The notes beneath the pieces are model-generated. The model saw only the letters and a program-made list of their open reading frames with translations. It was not told the origin of the DNA and searched no databases. Positions 26,223 to 34,275 of a DNA stretch of 64,000 nt are shown here, piece by piece. The DNA is from Olleya aquimaris (GTDB taxonomy: Bacteria > Bacteroidota > Bacteroidia > Flavobacteriales > Flavobacteriaceae): positions 270,066 through 334,065 of the forward strand of contig NZ_QLLO01000003.1 of NCBI RefSeq assembly GCF_003259525.1, given 5' to 3'. Numbering within the stretch: the stretch's first letter is position 1; each line of letters begins with the position of its first letter. A program made the translations under genes and the position numbers.

Positions 26223-26492
26223 TTATTTTAAAAATTTGCCTTTTGCACAACTTGCAAAAGACTTCGCTTTTGAAGTCAATGAATTTGTATCATCAATTGA
26301 AGGATAGCCTAAAGATTTAAGTGCGTCTTTTACTGTAAAAGCATCAGTTTCATTTATATAACTAAATGATACTTTACTGTCTTCTTCATCTACATTAATA
26401 TTAGTAATGTTTTTAATTTCTGATAACTTTGTAGTTATGGTATGCGCACAACCACCACATTTTAAGTTTTGAATTATTATTGAGGTTTTCAT
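26223..26492 (-). CDS. Heavy-metal-associated (HMA) domain protein
   Basis: An 89-residue protein with an HMA fold and the metal-binding pattern NLKCGGCAHTI (CXXC at 12-15). Unlike typical CopZ it has a C-terminal extension with a further Cys (FASCAKGKFLK). It is the first gene of a four-gene operon (HMA, cytochrome, thioredoxin, methyltransferase). Metal chaperone function for copper is the family expectation; in this context binding of sulfane sulfur by the CXXC is another possibility. Confidence 0.85.
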   Translation of the reverse strand: MKTSIIIQNLKCGGCAHTITTKLSEIKNITNINVDEEDSKVSFSYINETDAFTVKDALKSLGYPSIDDTNSLTSKAKSFASCAKGKFLK

Positions 26493-26593
26493 GTGTGTAT
26501 TATTTTAATTTTGGATAAAAACTATTCTTTTTTAGTCTCCTTTCATATTTAAACTATATCCTATAAAATTAATAAATAAAACACTATTTATCA

Positions 26594-26607
26594 GTAACTT
26601 TTGTTAC
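26594..26607. promoter_or_regulatory. GTAAC-N4-GTTAC dyad upstream of the HMA operon
   Basis: GTAACTTTTGTTAC, perfect arms, 102-115 bases upstream of the start at 26492 and next to the terminator of the persulfide-dioxygenase gene. Confidence 0.65.
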
Positions 26608-26608
26608 A

Positions 26609-26647
26609 CAAAAAGCGCGTATTACATTACTGCAATACGCGCTTTTT
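26609..26647 (-). terminator. Terminator of the MBL-rhodanese gene
   Basis: AGCGCGTATT (26614-26623) and AATACGCGCT (26634-26643) form a perfect 10-bp stem with a 10-base loop; on the minus strand it is followed by a T-run. Confidence 0.85.
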
Positions 26648-26664
26648 ACTAACTAAAATTTATA

Positions 26665-28080
26665 TTATTTTAAAGTCGAAGGACAAACATAGTCCGTTCT
26701 TGGTATATCTGTTTTCTTAATAGCACCATAACCACCAGCTACATCAATTAGGTTATGGATTCCTCTACTTTTTAATATCGACGCTGCAATTACAGATCTG
26801 TAACCTCCTGCACAATGGATGTAAAACGGTTTATCTTCTGGAAACTCGCTTAAATGGTCATTGATATTATCTAATGACGTATGGTTTGCACCATCTACAT
26901 GTTCTGATGAAAACTCGCCATCTTTTCTAACATCAAAAATAACGTCCTTATTTTCTGGATAGCGTTTAGCAAATTCTTCTGCAGAAATTGAAGTTAATGT
27001 ATCGTATTCTAATCCTGCATTTTTCCATGCCTCAAAGCTACCTTCTAAATACCCAACAACATTATCAAAACCTACACGAGATAAACGTGTAATTACTTCT
27101 TCTTCTCTACCATCTGGCGCAACTAAAAGTATAGGCTGACTCACATCTGCAATTAATGCACCTACCCAAGGAGCAAATCCACCATCGATACCAATAAATA
27201 TAGATCTAGGAATATGTCCTTTTATAAACTCTGATTGATGACGTACGTCTAAAACAATAGCATCTGTTTCGTTTGCAACAGCTTCAAAAGCTTGTGGTGA
27301 TAAAGGCTTTTGTGATATCTTCATGACTTTATCTAAACTTTCATACCCTTTAATATTCATCATAACATTTTGAGGAAAATAAGCTGGTGGTTCAGATAAA
27401 CCGTCTAACAATTCGGCTATAAATTCTTCTTTAGTCATGTCTGCACGTAAGGCATAGTTTGTTTTCTTCTGGTTACCCAACGTATCTGTAGTCTCCTTAC
27501 TCATGTTTTTACCACATGCAGAACCTGCACCATGTGCTGGATACACAATAATATCATCTGGAAGTGTCATTATTTTATTACGTAGCGAATCAAACAAATA
27601 ACCTGCTAATTTCTCTTTTGTTAAATCTGAAGCTACTTTTTGTGCTAAATCTGGACGTCCAACATCGCCAATAAATAAGGTATCTCCTGTAACTATACCG
27701 TGTTCTTTACCGTTTTCATCTATTAAAAGATAGGTGGTACTTTCCATGGTATGTCCTGGTGTATGGATGACTTTAATTTTGTAGTCACCCACTGTAAACA
27801 CTTGATTATCTTCTGCTATAAGTGCTTTATAATTTGGATTAGCGGTAGGTCCAAAAACTATTTGAGCACCTGTTTTGTTTTGTAAATCTAAATGACCAGA
27901 AACAAAATCTGCATGAAAATGAGTTTCAAAAATATATTTGATTGTTGCATTATCAGATTTTGCTTTTTCTATATAAGGTTGAACTTCTCTTAATGGATCT
28001 ATAATTGCTGCTTCGCCTTTACTTTCAATGTAATAGGCAGCTTGCGCTAAACATCCTGTGTATATTTGTTGTATATTCAT
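26665..28080 (-). CDS. MBL-fold persulfide dioxygenase fused to two rhodanese domains
   Basis: A 471-residue fusion. Residues 1-250 are an ETHE1-like metallo-beta-lactamase domain: ETHFHADFVSGH (near 52-63), HTPGHTMES (near 109), GDTLFIGDVGRPDL and YPAHGAGSACGK. Two rhodanese domains follow (about 260-360 and 370-470). The second has the active-site loop HCAGGYRS with Cys; the first has APDGREEE instead and lacks Cys. The family oxidises glutathione persulfide to sulfite while rhodanese moves sulfane sulfur. It follows its own GTAAC dyad and ends in a strong terminator. Confidence 0.93.
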   Translation of the reverse strand: MNIQQIYTGCLAQAAYYIESKGEAAIIDPLREVQPYIEKAKSDNATIKYIFETHFHADFVSGHLDLQNKTGAQIVFGPTANPNYKALIAEDNQVFTVGDYKIKVIHTPGHTMESTTYLLIDENGKEHGIVTGDTLFIGDVGRPDLAQKVASDLTKEKLAGYLFDSLRNKIMTLPDDIIVYPAHGAGSACGKNMSKETTDTLGNQKKTNYALRADMTKEEFIAELLDGLSEPPAYFPQNVMMNIKGYESLDKVMKISQKPLSPQAFEAVANETDAIVLDVRHQSEFIKGHIPRSIFIGIDGGFAPWVGALIADVSQPILLVAPDGREEEVITRLSRVGFDNVVGYLEGSFEAWKNAGLEYDTLTSISAEEFAKRYPENKDVIFDVRKDGEFSSEHVDGANHTSLDNINDHLSEFPEDKPFYIHCAGGYRSVIAASILKSRGIHNLIDVAGGYGAIKKTDIPRTDYVCPSTLK

Positions 28081-28184
28081 TTTTAATAAATTTTTAATTG
28101 TTTTTAAAATGTATTCGCCTTTGGGCTAGACTAATACTTGTATTATTTTCTATTCAAAAATAGTACGAAAATTATTTTTTTGCA

Positions 28185-28198
28185 GTAACAAAAGTTAC
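28185..28198. promoter_or_regulatory. GTAAC-N4-GTTAC dyad upstream of the persulfide dioxygenase
   Basis: GTAACAAAAGTTAC, perfect arms, 105-118 bases upstream of the start at 28080 and just after the stop of the TSUP gene. Confidence 0.65.
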
Positions 28199-28205
28199 AT
28201 AGTTG

Positions 28206-29003
28206 TTAAGTTAATTCTTTAAATATTATGTAAATACCCATAATAAAAACAAACCAACCAAATCCTTTTTTTAATTTTTTACCTTCAATAAAATTGGATA
28301 AATATATTCCCAAAAATATACCAACCACTGATACTGCTGTAAAGCTTAACAAAAATAACCAATCTATTTCTAAATTTTCGACATCACCTATAAATCCTAT
28401 TAACGACTTAATAGCTATTATTAATAATGAGGTGGCAACTGCTTTTTTCATTGGTAACTTTGCCAACAACACTAATGCTGGAATGATTAAAAAACCACCT
28501 CCTGCTCCAACTATTCCTGTTAAAACTCCAACAACAATACCTTCAATAATTATTAATGGATAGTTGTATTTTACTGTAGACTCTGCATCACTAGTGTTGG
28601 AATTATTTTTAATCATAAAAATAGAAGCAACCAACATAACTAAAGCAAAAAACAGCATGATTGCTATGTTTTTGGTTACTAAAAAACCTCCTAAACTGAA
28701 AAGCTTTTCAGGTATTGCAGGTACCATATATTTTCTGGTAGAATACACCGCAATAAATGCAGGTATAGCAAAAACAATAGCAGTTTTAAAGTCGACTAAA
28801 CCTTTTTGTATATTTTGAATAGCACCAACTAATGCAGACACACCAACAACAAATAAAGAATAAGCAGTTGCTGTTACTGGATTTACAAATAATAAATACA
28901 CTAATATAGGAACAGTTAATATTGATCCTCCACCTCCAATAAGACCTAAAACAACACCTATTAGAAGTGCTCCAAAATACCCAAATACCTGTAGTATATC
29001 CAT
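28206..29003 (-). CDS. TSUP/TauE-SafE family membrane transporter
   Basis: A 265-residue membrane protein with eight hydrophobic segments. The two family repeats are visible: GLIGGGGSILTVPILVYLL near residue 20 and GIVGAGGGFLIIPALVLL near residue 162. TSUP members export sulfite, sulfoacetate or related anions. As it lies beside an ETHE1-like enzyme that makes sulfite, sulfite export is the simplest reading. The start lies 49 bases downstream of a perfect GTAAC dyad. Confidence 0.9.
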   Translation of the reverse strand: MDILQVFGYFGALLIGVVLGLIGGGGSILTVPILVYLLFVNPVTATAYSLFVVGVSALVGAIQNIQKGLVDFKTAIVFAIPAFIAVYSTRKYMVPAIPEKLFSLGGFLVTKNIAIMLFFALVMLVASIFMIKNNSNTSDAESTVKYNYPLIIIEGIVVGVLTGIVGAGGGFLIIPALVLLAKLPMKKAVATSLLIIAIKSLIGFIGDVENLEIDWLFLLSFTAVSVVGIFLGIYLSNFIEGKKLKKGFGWFVFIMGIYIIFKELT

Positions 29004-29051
29004 AACTTAAATTTCAGTTTACAAAACTAGTATTTAATGGCGTTTTGATGC

Positions 29052-29065
29052 GTAACAAAAGTTAC
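29052..29065. promoter_or_regulatory. GTAAC-N4-GTTAC dyad upstream of the TSUP gene
   Basis: GTAACAAAAGTTAC, the same 14-mer as at 28185, 49-62 bases upstream of the start at 29003, between it and the Crp/Fnr gene stop at 29070. Confidence 0.65.
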
Positions 29066-29069
29066 ATTA

Positions 29070-29702
29070 CTACAAATCTATAACTTTAATATTATTGCGA
29101 TGTAACTCTATTTTACCATCAATCTCTAGGGTTTTTAGTAATCTAGATATAACCACTCTTGATGTATGTAAATCTCTTGCAATTTCTTGATGAGTGACGT
29201 GTATTAAATCATTATGATTAACCATTGCTTTATCTTTTAGGTATTTAAACAAACGCTCGTCCATTTTTAAAAAGGCAATGGTATCTATAGCTTCTAAAAG
29301 TTCTGTCATACGGTTGTGATAACTTTGTAATACAAATTGCTGCCATGATTTGTATTTACCTAGCCATTCTTCCATTTTAGATACTGGAATCATAATTAAT
29401 TTGGTATCTGTTTCGGCTACAGCTCTAATTTCACTTTTAGAATTTCCTAAACAACAAGATAAAGTCATAGCACACGTATCACCTTGTTCTATGAAGTATA
29501 AAATAAGTTCGTCTCCTTCATCATCTTCTCTCAATATTTTAATAGCACCACTAACTAATAAAGGCATAGACTTGATGTAATCCCCTATTTCTATAAGCTT
29601 TAAGCCTTCAGGTATATCTCTGTATGTTCCTACATTATTAATTTCTTGAAGTAATTCATCTTCAAACAAATAGCCATAATGTTGTTGTAATTCTTGATAC
29701 AT
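29070..29702 (-). CDS. Crp/Fnr-family transcription regulator
   Basis: A 210-residue regulator: a cupin-like effector domain (about 25-125, with KLIEIGDYIKSMPLLVSGAIKIL and EGDELILYFIEQGDTCAMTLSCCLGNSKSEI), a long dimer helix (about 128-150), and a winged HTH with HVTHQEIARDLHTSRVVISRLLKTLE (about 168-195). The effector domain has a Cys pair (SCCLG) in place of a typical cAMP pocket, so thiol or persulfide sensing is possible. It is divergent from the HAD gene and directly upstream of the GTAAC-controlled units. Confidence 0.92.
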   Translation of the reverse strand: MYQELQQHYGYLFEDELLQEINNVGTYRDIPEGLKLIEIGDYIKSMPLLVSGAIKILREDDEGDELILYFIEQGDTCAMTLSCCLGNSKSEIRAVAETDTKLIMIPVSKMEEWLGKYKSWQQFVLQSYHNRMTELLEAIDTIAFLKMDERLFKYLKDKAMVNHNDLIHVTHQEIARDLHTSRVVISRLLKTLEIDGKIELHRNNIKVIDL

Positions 29703-29809
29703 TTTTTACTTTTTAATAAGGTAAAGTTATGTAATTAACTTAAATGTAACTTGTGATACTGAAGAAATTATAGATTGCTTTAATATCTTCGTAAAAAATT
29801 AATTACGTA

Positions 29810-30469
29810 ATGGTTAAAGCAATTTTATTTGATATGGATGGTGTTATTGTAGATACGGAACCACTACACCACAAAGCTTATTATAACATGTTTAGTGATT
29901 TTAACATCACTGTTAATGAAGATTTATATCAAAGTTTTACAGGTCAATCCACAAAAAATATTTGTAAAAAACTTGTCAATCACTTTAAACTAGATCATAC
30001 AGCTTTAGAACTAGAGTTGTGTAAACGCAACCATTTTAATGGGTTATTTAATCATGACGAGAGCTTAACATTGCTGGATGGTGTTTTAGATATTATACAA
30101 GATTATTACAATAATGGTCTAACTTTAGTATTAGCCTCTTCTGCCTCTATGGGAACCATTAACAAAGTCTTTACACGTTTTAATTTAGACCAATATTTTA
30201 AAGCAAAAATTAGTGGTGCAGATTTAAAAGCTTCTAAACCACATCCCGAAATTTTTGAAAAAGCAGCTCAATTAGCAGGTTTCTCACAACAAGAGTGTAT
30301 TGTTATCGAGGATTCTACAAACGGAATACTTGCAGCTAAAGCAGCAGGCAGTTTTTGTATTGGTTATGATAGTTTACATTCTAAAAATCAGGATTATTCT
30401 AAAGCCGATTTAGTGATCTCGGATTTTAAAGCAATTAATTACGACACCATCAAAGCAATTTTAGACTAG
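29810..30469 (+). CDS. HAD-superfamily hydrolase (beta-phosphoglucomutase-like)
   Basis: A 219-residue HAD subfamily IA protein. The motif I is LFDMDGVIVDTEPLHH, with nucleophile Asp8 and acid Asp10. Motif II is LASSASMGTI, motif III Lys lies in GADLKASKPHPEIF, and motif IV is CIVIEDSTNGILAAKAAG. Members dephosphorylate or isomerise sugar phosphates; the actual substrate is unknown. It starts 108 bases from the divergent Crp/Fnr gene. Confidence 0.9.
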   Translation: MVKAILFDMDGVIVDTEPLHHKAYYNMFSDFNITVNEDLYQSFTGQSTKNICKKLVNHFKLDHTALELELCKRNHFNGLFNHDESLTLLDGVLDIIQDYYNNGLTLVLASSASMGTINKVFTRFNLDQYFKAKISGADLKASKPHPEIFEKAAQLAGFSQQECIVIEDSTNGILAAKAAGSFCIGYDSLHSKNQDYSKADLVISDFKAINYDTIKAILD

Positions 30470-30490
30470 CCAACTATTATTGCTGCTTTT

Positions 30491-30504
30491 ATGACATCTA
30501 TCAT
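30491..30504. promoter_or_regulatory. Fnr-type dyad upstream of hemN
   Basis: ATGACATCTATCAT has one mismatch between arms relative to ATGACA-N2-TGTCAT. It lies 53-66 bases before the hemN ATG. hemN-type genes are well-known Fnr targets. Confidence 0.6.
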
Positions 30505-30556
30505 ATTTTAAAATTAATTTCTCAGCTAACTTTGACTTATCAAAAAAAGTTAAAGT

Positions 30557-31921
30557 ATGTGCTTTTCTTTAGTAAATAAATATAACGTCGCTGGTCCAAG
30601 GTATACCAGCTATCCTACTGTTCCGTATTGGAATGAGGCTCTATTTTCTATCAAACAATGGAAACAAACATTAATTCAAGCATTTAATGAGAGTAATACA
30701 TCTGAAGGTATTAGCCTATATATTCATCTTCCTTTCTGCGAAAGTTTGTGCACCTTTTGTGGGTGCAATAAACGCATCACTAAACGTCATGAGGTAGAAA
30801 CTCCTTACATTAAAGCGGTTTTAAAAGAATGGTCTTTGTATTGCAAATTATTTGATCAAAAACCAATGATTAAAGAGTTGCATTTAGGAGGTGGAACACC
30901 CACCTTTTTTTCTCCTGAAAATTTAACTCTTTTAATACACGGAATAAAACAAAAAGCCACTTTAGCAGATGATTATGAATTTAGTTTTGAAGGTCATCCA
31001 AACAATACTACCAAAACGCATTTACAAACTCTTTTTGATTTAGGGTTTAAGCGTGTTAGTTTTGGAGTGCAAGATTACAATCCTATTGTACAGAAAGCCA
31101 TCCATAGATTACAACCTTTTGAAAACGTTAAGCGTGTCACAGAACAAGCCAGATCCATTGGATATACCTCTATTGGTCATGATATAATTTTTGGTTTACC
31201 GTTTCAAACGGAAGCGCACGTTGAAGAAACTATAAAAAAAACAAAGCAACTTTTACCAGATCGTATTGCATTTTATAGCTATGCACATGTCCCTTGGATA
31301 AAAGGTAATGGTCAACGAGGGTTTAAAGACAGTGATTTACCTGCACCAAGTATTAAACAAAACCAGTACCAATTAGGTAAAACATTATTAGCAGAAGCAG
31401 GATACCATGATATTGGTATGGACCATTTTGCTTTAAAAACAGATGCGCTTTATACAGCCAGTAAATCTGAAACGATGCATCGTAACTTTATGGGTTATAC
31501 CGCCTCTAAAACTAAAGCTATGATTGGCTTAGGTGTGTCTTCTATAAGCGACAGTTGGTATGCATTTGCACAAAATGTTAAAACATTGGAAGATTACTAT
31601 CAATTATTAGATAATAATACAATCCCTGTTTTTAGAGGACATATATTGTCTAAAGAAGACTTAATTATAAGGCAACATATTTTAAATCTCATGTGTCATT
31701 TTAAAACTAGCTGGATGGCAAACGGATTATATTTTGAAGATGTACCCGAAGTAATTTTGAAGCTTCAAGAAATGCAAAATGATGGGTTACTAAAAATAGA
31801 ATTAAATCAAATTTTTATTACAGAAAAAGGCAAACCATTTGTTAGAAATATATGTATGGCTTTTGACCTGCTATTACAACGTAACAAACCTGAAACACAA
31901 CTGTTTTCGATGACAATTTAA
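30557..31921 (+). CDS. hemN: Oxygen-independent coproporphyrinogen III oxidase
   Basis: The 454-residue radical-SAM enzyme converts coproporphyrinogen III to protoporphyrinogen IX without oxygen. The iron-sulfur motif HLPFCESLCTFCGCNK (CX3CX2CXC, near residue 58-72) and LHLGGGTPTFFSP are those of true HemN rather than HemW. The N-terminal NVAGPRYTSYPTVPYW is the HemN trip-wire region. Expression under low oxygen fits the Fnr-type dyad upstream and the nearby cbb3 genes. Confidence 0.95.
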   Translation: MCFSLVNKYNVAGPRYTSYPTVPYWNEALFSIKQWKQTLIQAFNESNTSEGISLYIHLPFCESLCTFCGCNKRITKRHEVETPYIKAVLKEWSLYCKLFDQKPMIKELHLGGGTPTFFSPENLTLLIHGIKQKATLADDYEFSFEGHPNNTTKTHLQTLFDLGFKRVSFGVQDYNPIVQKAIHRLQPFENVKRVTEQARSIGYTSIGHDIIFGLPFQTEAHVEETIKKTKQLLPDRIAFYSYAHVPWIKGNGQRGFKDSDLPAPSIKQNQYQLGKTLLAEAGYHDIGMDHFALKTDALYTASKSETMHRNFMGYTASKTKAMIGLGVSSISDSWYAFAQNVKTLEDYYQLLDNNTIPVFRGHILSKEDLIIRQHILNLMCHFKTSWMANGLYFEDVPEVILKLQEMQNDGLLKIELNQIFITEKGKPFVRNICMAFDLLLQRNKPETQLFSMTI

Positions 31922-31945
31922 ACTGTTAATTAATCTATAAATGAC

Positions 31946-31975
31946 AAATCATTCTACTAAATGATTGTTATTTTT
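31946..31975 (+). terminator. Weak terminator after hemN
   Basis: AATCATT (31947-31953) and AATGATT (31960-31966) pair, followed by GTTATTTTT. The stem is short and AT-rich. Confidence 0.4.
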
Positions 31976-32007
31976 ATACTAAATCCATAACCCTTAAAAC
32001 CCTAAAG

Positions 32008-32844
32008 ATGAAAAAAATAATCGTACCAGTAGATTTCTCAGAACATTCAAATTATGCATTAGAATCTGCAGCTATTTTAGCAAAAAAATATAATGCAGAC
32101 ATATTAGCATTACACATGTTAGAAATCTCCGAAACCATATTAACCAAAGGTGAAACAGATTTACAAGCTGAAACTATTTTCTTTATGAAATTAGCCGAAA
32201 AACGCTTTAGTGAATTCTTACAACAAGACTATTTAGAAGGTGTAAATGTTACTCCCATTGTAAAACATTTTAAAGTGTTTAGTGAGGTCAATGATGTAGC
32301 ACAACAGCATAACGCAGACTTAATAGTTATGGGATCTCATGGTAGTAGTGGTTTAAAAGAAATTTTTGTTGGTTCTAACACAGAAAAAGTAGTGAGGCAT
32401 GCAGAAATACCTGTATTAGTGGTTAAAAATAAACCTACAAATCTTAGTTTTGATAATGTGGTTTTTGCATCAGATTTTTCAGAAAACGCAGTAACACCCT
32501 ATTTAAATGCTAGTAAATTATTTGAAAAATTAGGCTCTAACTTGCATTTAATTTATATCAATACACCTGGTGATAATTTTAGCAGCTCGTCAGAAATGGA
32601 ACAAACTGTTGCTGATTTTTTACAAAAAGCAGATGGTAACTTAGATAAGTTGTCGGAAGTAAAATTTATCTCTGACTATACTGTAGAAAAGGGTGTGTTA
32701 AATTATGCTAATGTATCTGGTGCAGATGCTATAGCAGTAGCAACTCATGGTCGTACTGGATTTGCTCATTTTTTATCTGGAAGCATTTCGGAAGATATTG
32801 CAAATCACGCATCATTACCTGTAGTAACATTTAGAAAAAAATAA
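32008..32844 (+). CDS. Universal stress protein, two tandem Usp domains
   Basis: A 278-residue protein with two UspA folds. The first starts MKKIIVPVDFSEHSNYALE and ends with the ATP-binding GSHGSSGLKEIFVGSNTEKV loop. The second starts near residue 150 (VVFASDFSENAV) and ends with THGRTGFAHFLSGSISEDI. Cytoplasmic. Such tandem Usps often accompany anaerobic/microaerobic genes. A half-match to the Fnr-type dyad, ATGACAAATCATTC, lies at 31941-31954 at the usual distance. Confidence 0.93.
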   Translation: MKKIIVPVDFSEHSNYALESAAILAKKYNADILALHMLEISETILTKGETDLQAETIFFMKLAEKRFSEFLQQDYLEGVNVTPIVKHFKVFSEVNDVAQQHNADLIVMGSHGSSGLKEIFVGSNTEKVVRHAEIPVLVVKNKPTNLSFDNVVFASDFSENAVTPYLNASKLFEKLGSNLHLIYINTPGDNFSSSSEMEQTVADFLQKADGNLDKLSEVKFISDYTVEKGVLNYANVSGADAIAVATHGRTGFAHFLSGSISEDIANHASLPVVTFRKK

Positions 32845-32867
32845 ATCTTAAATTTTAGTTAGTTGAT

Positions 32868-32908
32868 AAAACCTATCATAATGAGCAATCATTGTGGTAG
32901 GTTTTTCT
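32868..32908 (+). terminator. Terminator after the first Usp gene
   Basis: AAAACCTATCA (32868-32878) pairs with TGGTAGGTTTT (32895-32905), with one G-U pair, and runs into T-rich sequence. Confidence 0.65.
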
Positions 32909-32984
32909 TTTTAAAACCTAATAATTATCATGTTTTTTCTACTGGTTTACTAGTAACTTTAGGTAATTATTAAACGTAGTAGTA

Positions 32985-33833
32985 ATGAAACATATATTAA
33001 TACCAACAGATTTTTCCGATAATGCTTGGAGTGCTTTGGTATATGCTGTAAAGCTTTTTAAAAATGATGTTTGTAAATTTTATTTACTACATACAGAGCC
33101 TTTAGCACCTTCCTCTTTATCAGCTTTATCAGATGTTTACATAAAAAGCATCATGAAACAAAGTAACGCGCAGTTAGAAGAGTTAAAACAGCAAATTATG
33201 GTTAGTGATGCTAATGCCAATCATACGTTTCAGACTGATATTAAATTTTCAACTCTTAATCAAGCAGTTAAAAGTTGTATTGATGACTACCCAATAGATT
33301 TAATTATTATGGGAACTAAAGGTAAAACCAAAAATAAATCAATGTTTTTAGGAAGCAACACCGTTAGTTTAGTAGATAAGAATAAAAAATGTCCAGTATT
33401 AATTGTTCCTGATGAGTATGATTATAAACCAATCAAACAAATAGTATTCTCAACAGATTTAAACAGATTTTATAATGATAAAGAACTTAAAACTATAAAC
33501 AATTTTGCTTTTGATAATAATGCAGTTTTAAGAGTTATAAATATTCAAACAGACAAACCATTAACAGACCTTCAACAATACAATTTAACGGTTTTAAAAA
33601 AGAGTTTTGAAGGTTTTGAAACACATTACCACTCGGTACCAAATTATGCAAAAAAAGCTGAAATCATTAATACATTTATTGATGATTTAGAAATAGACTT
33701 GTTAGTTATGGTTAATTATAAGCATAGCATTTTTGAACGCTATTTTAACGAACCTATTATTAAAAAAATAGGATTTGAACCACATGTCCCTTTTTTAGTA
33801 ATTCCTGATAACAATAAAAACTCAACAACATGA
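32985..33833 (+). CDS. Universal stress protein, two tandem Usp domains
   Basis: A 282-residue protein starting MKHILIPTDFSDNAWSALV. The first domain ends with GTKGKTKNKSMFLGSNTVSLV, a usable nucleotide loop. The second domain (from about 150) is more diverged and lacks a clear G-x2-G-x9-G loop. It overlaps the next gene by four bases (ATGA), so it starts a four-gene operon reaching 35641. A weak Fnr-like dyad (CTAATAATTATCAT at 32918-32931) lies 54 bases upstream of the start. Confidence 0.9.
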   Translation: MKHILIPTDFSDNAWSALVYAVKLFKNDVCKFYLLHTEPLAPSSLSALSDVYIKSIMKQSNAQLEELKQQIMVSDANANHTFQTDIKFSTLNQAVKSCIDDYPIDLIIMGTKGKTKNKSMFLGSNTVSLVDKNKKCPVLIVPDEYDYKPIKQIVFSTDLNRFYNDKELKTINNFAFDNNAVLRVINIQTDKPLTDLQQYNLTVLKKSFEGFETHYHSVPNYAKKAEIINTFIDDLEIDLLVMVNYKHSIFERYFNEPIIKKIGFEPHVPFLVIPDNNKNSTT

Positions 33834-34270
33834 AAACACATAAACAAGAAAAAATTACAGAATGGTATAGTGCAGATCGTATGCATGAAATGTCAAAAAA
33901 TTGGTTGTCTGATCTAAATTTTATTAAAGACGAACAACTGTTTTTAGAAGATTTAATAACCAATTACACGCAAAAAATTATTGATAGTGATGCTTTAGAC
34001 AGAGCACAAAATGTAGCAACAGCATTACAAAGAACCAAACGAGGCAATCAAAAACTTTTAACTGCTTTAAAAAGACACGAAAACGAGTTACAAATTATGG
34101 TAGATGGTAAGGATGAGCTTGAAAAGGAAAACAAGTACAAAGCAGAACATCAAGAATTTACCAAAACCATAAGCTCATTTTATTTTGATTATAAAGCAGT
34201 AAAATTTGAGATTTTTGAGTTAGTTAAACAATTAATGAAAACAGATAAAGAAGAACATTTATTAAAATAA
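33830..34270 (+). CDS. Unrecognised helical protein (146 aa) in a Usp operon
   Basis: The start overlaps the Usp stop by four bases. The product is highly charged, with long predicted helices, probably coiled coil around residues 60-110 (LQRTKRGNQKLLTALKRHEN then VDGKDELEKENKYK). It has no signal peptide or membrane segment, so it is likely cytoplasmic. It does not match a family I can name. Tight coupling to the Usp suggests a shared stress role. Confidence 0.72.
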   Translation: MKTHKQEKITEWYSADRMHEMSKNWLSDLNFIKDEQLFLEDLITNYTQKIIDSDALDRAQNVATALQRTKRGNQKLLTALKRHENELQIMVDGKDELEKENKYKAEHQEFTKTISSFYFDYKAVKFEIFELVKQLMKTDKEEHLLK

Positions 34271-34275
34271 AATGT

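Noticed and set aside
29741..29758. TGTAAC-TTGT-GATACT upstream of the Crp/Fnr gene as an autoregulatory site
   Set aside because: Only one good half-site; the second arm has two mismatches.
32950..32968. GTAACTTTAGGTAAT upstream of the second Usp gene as a sulfur-type dyad
   Set aside because: The right arm does not match GTTAC; chance is likely in AT-rich sequence.
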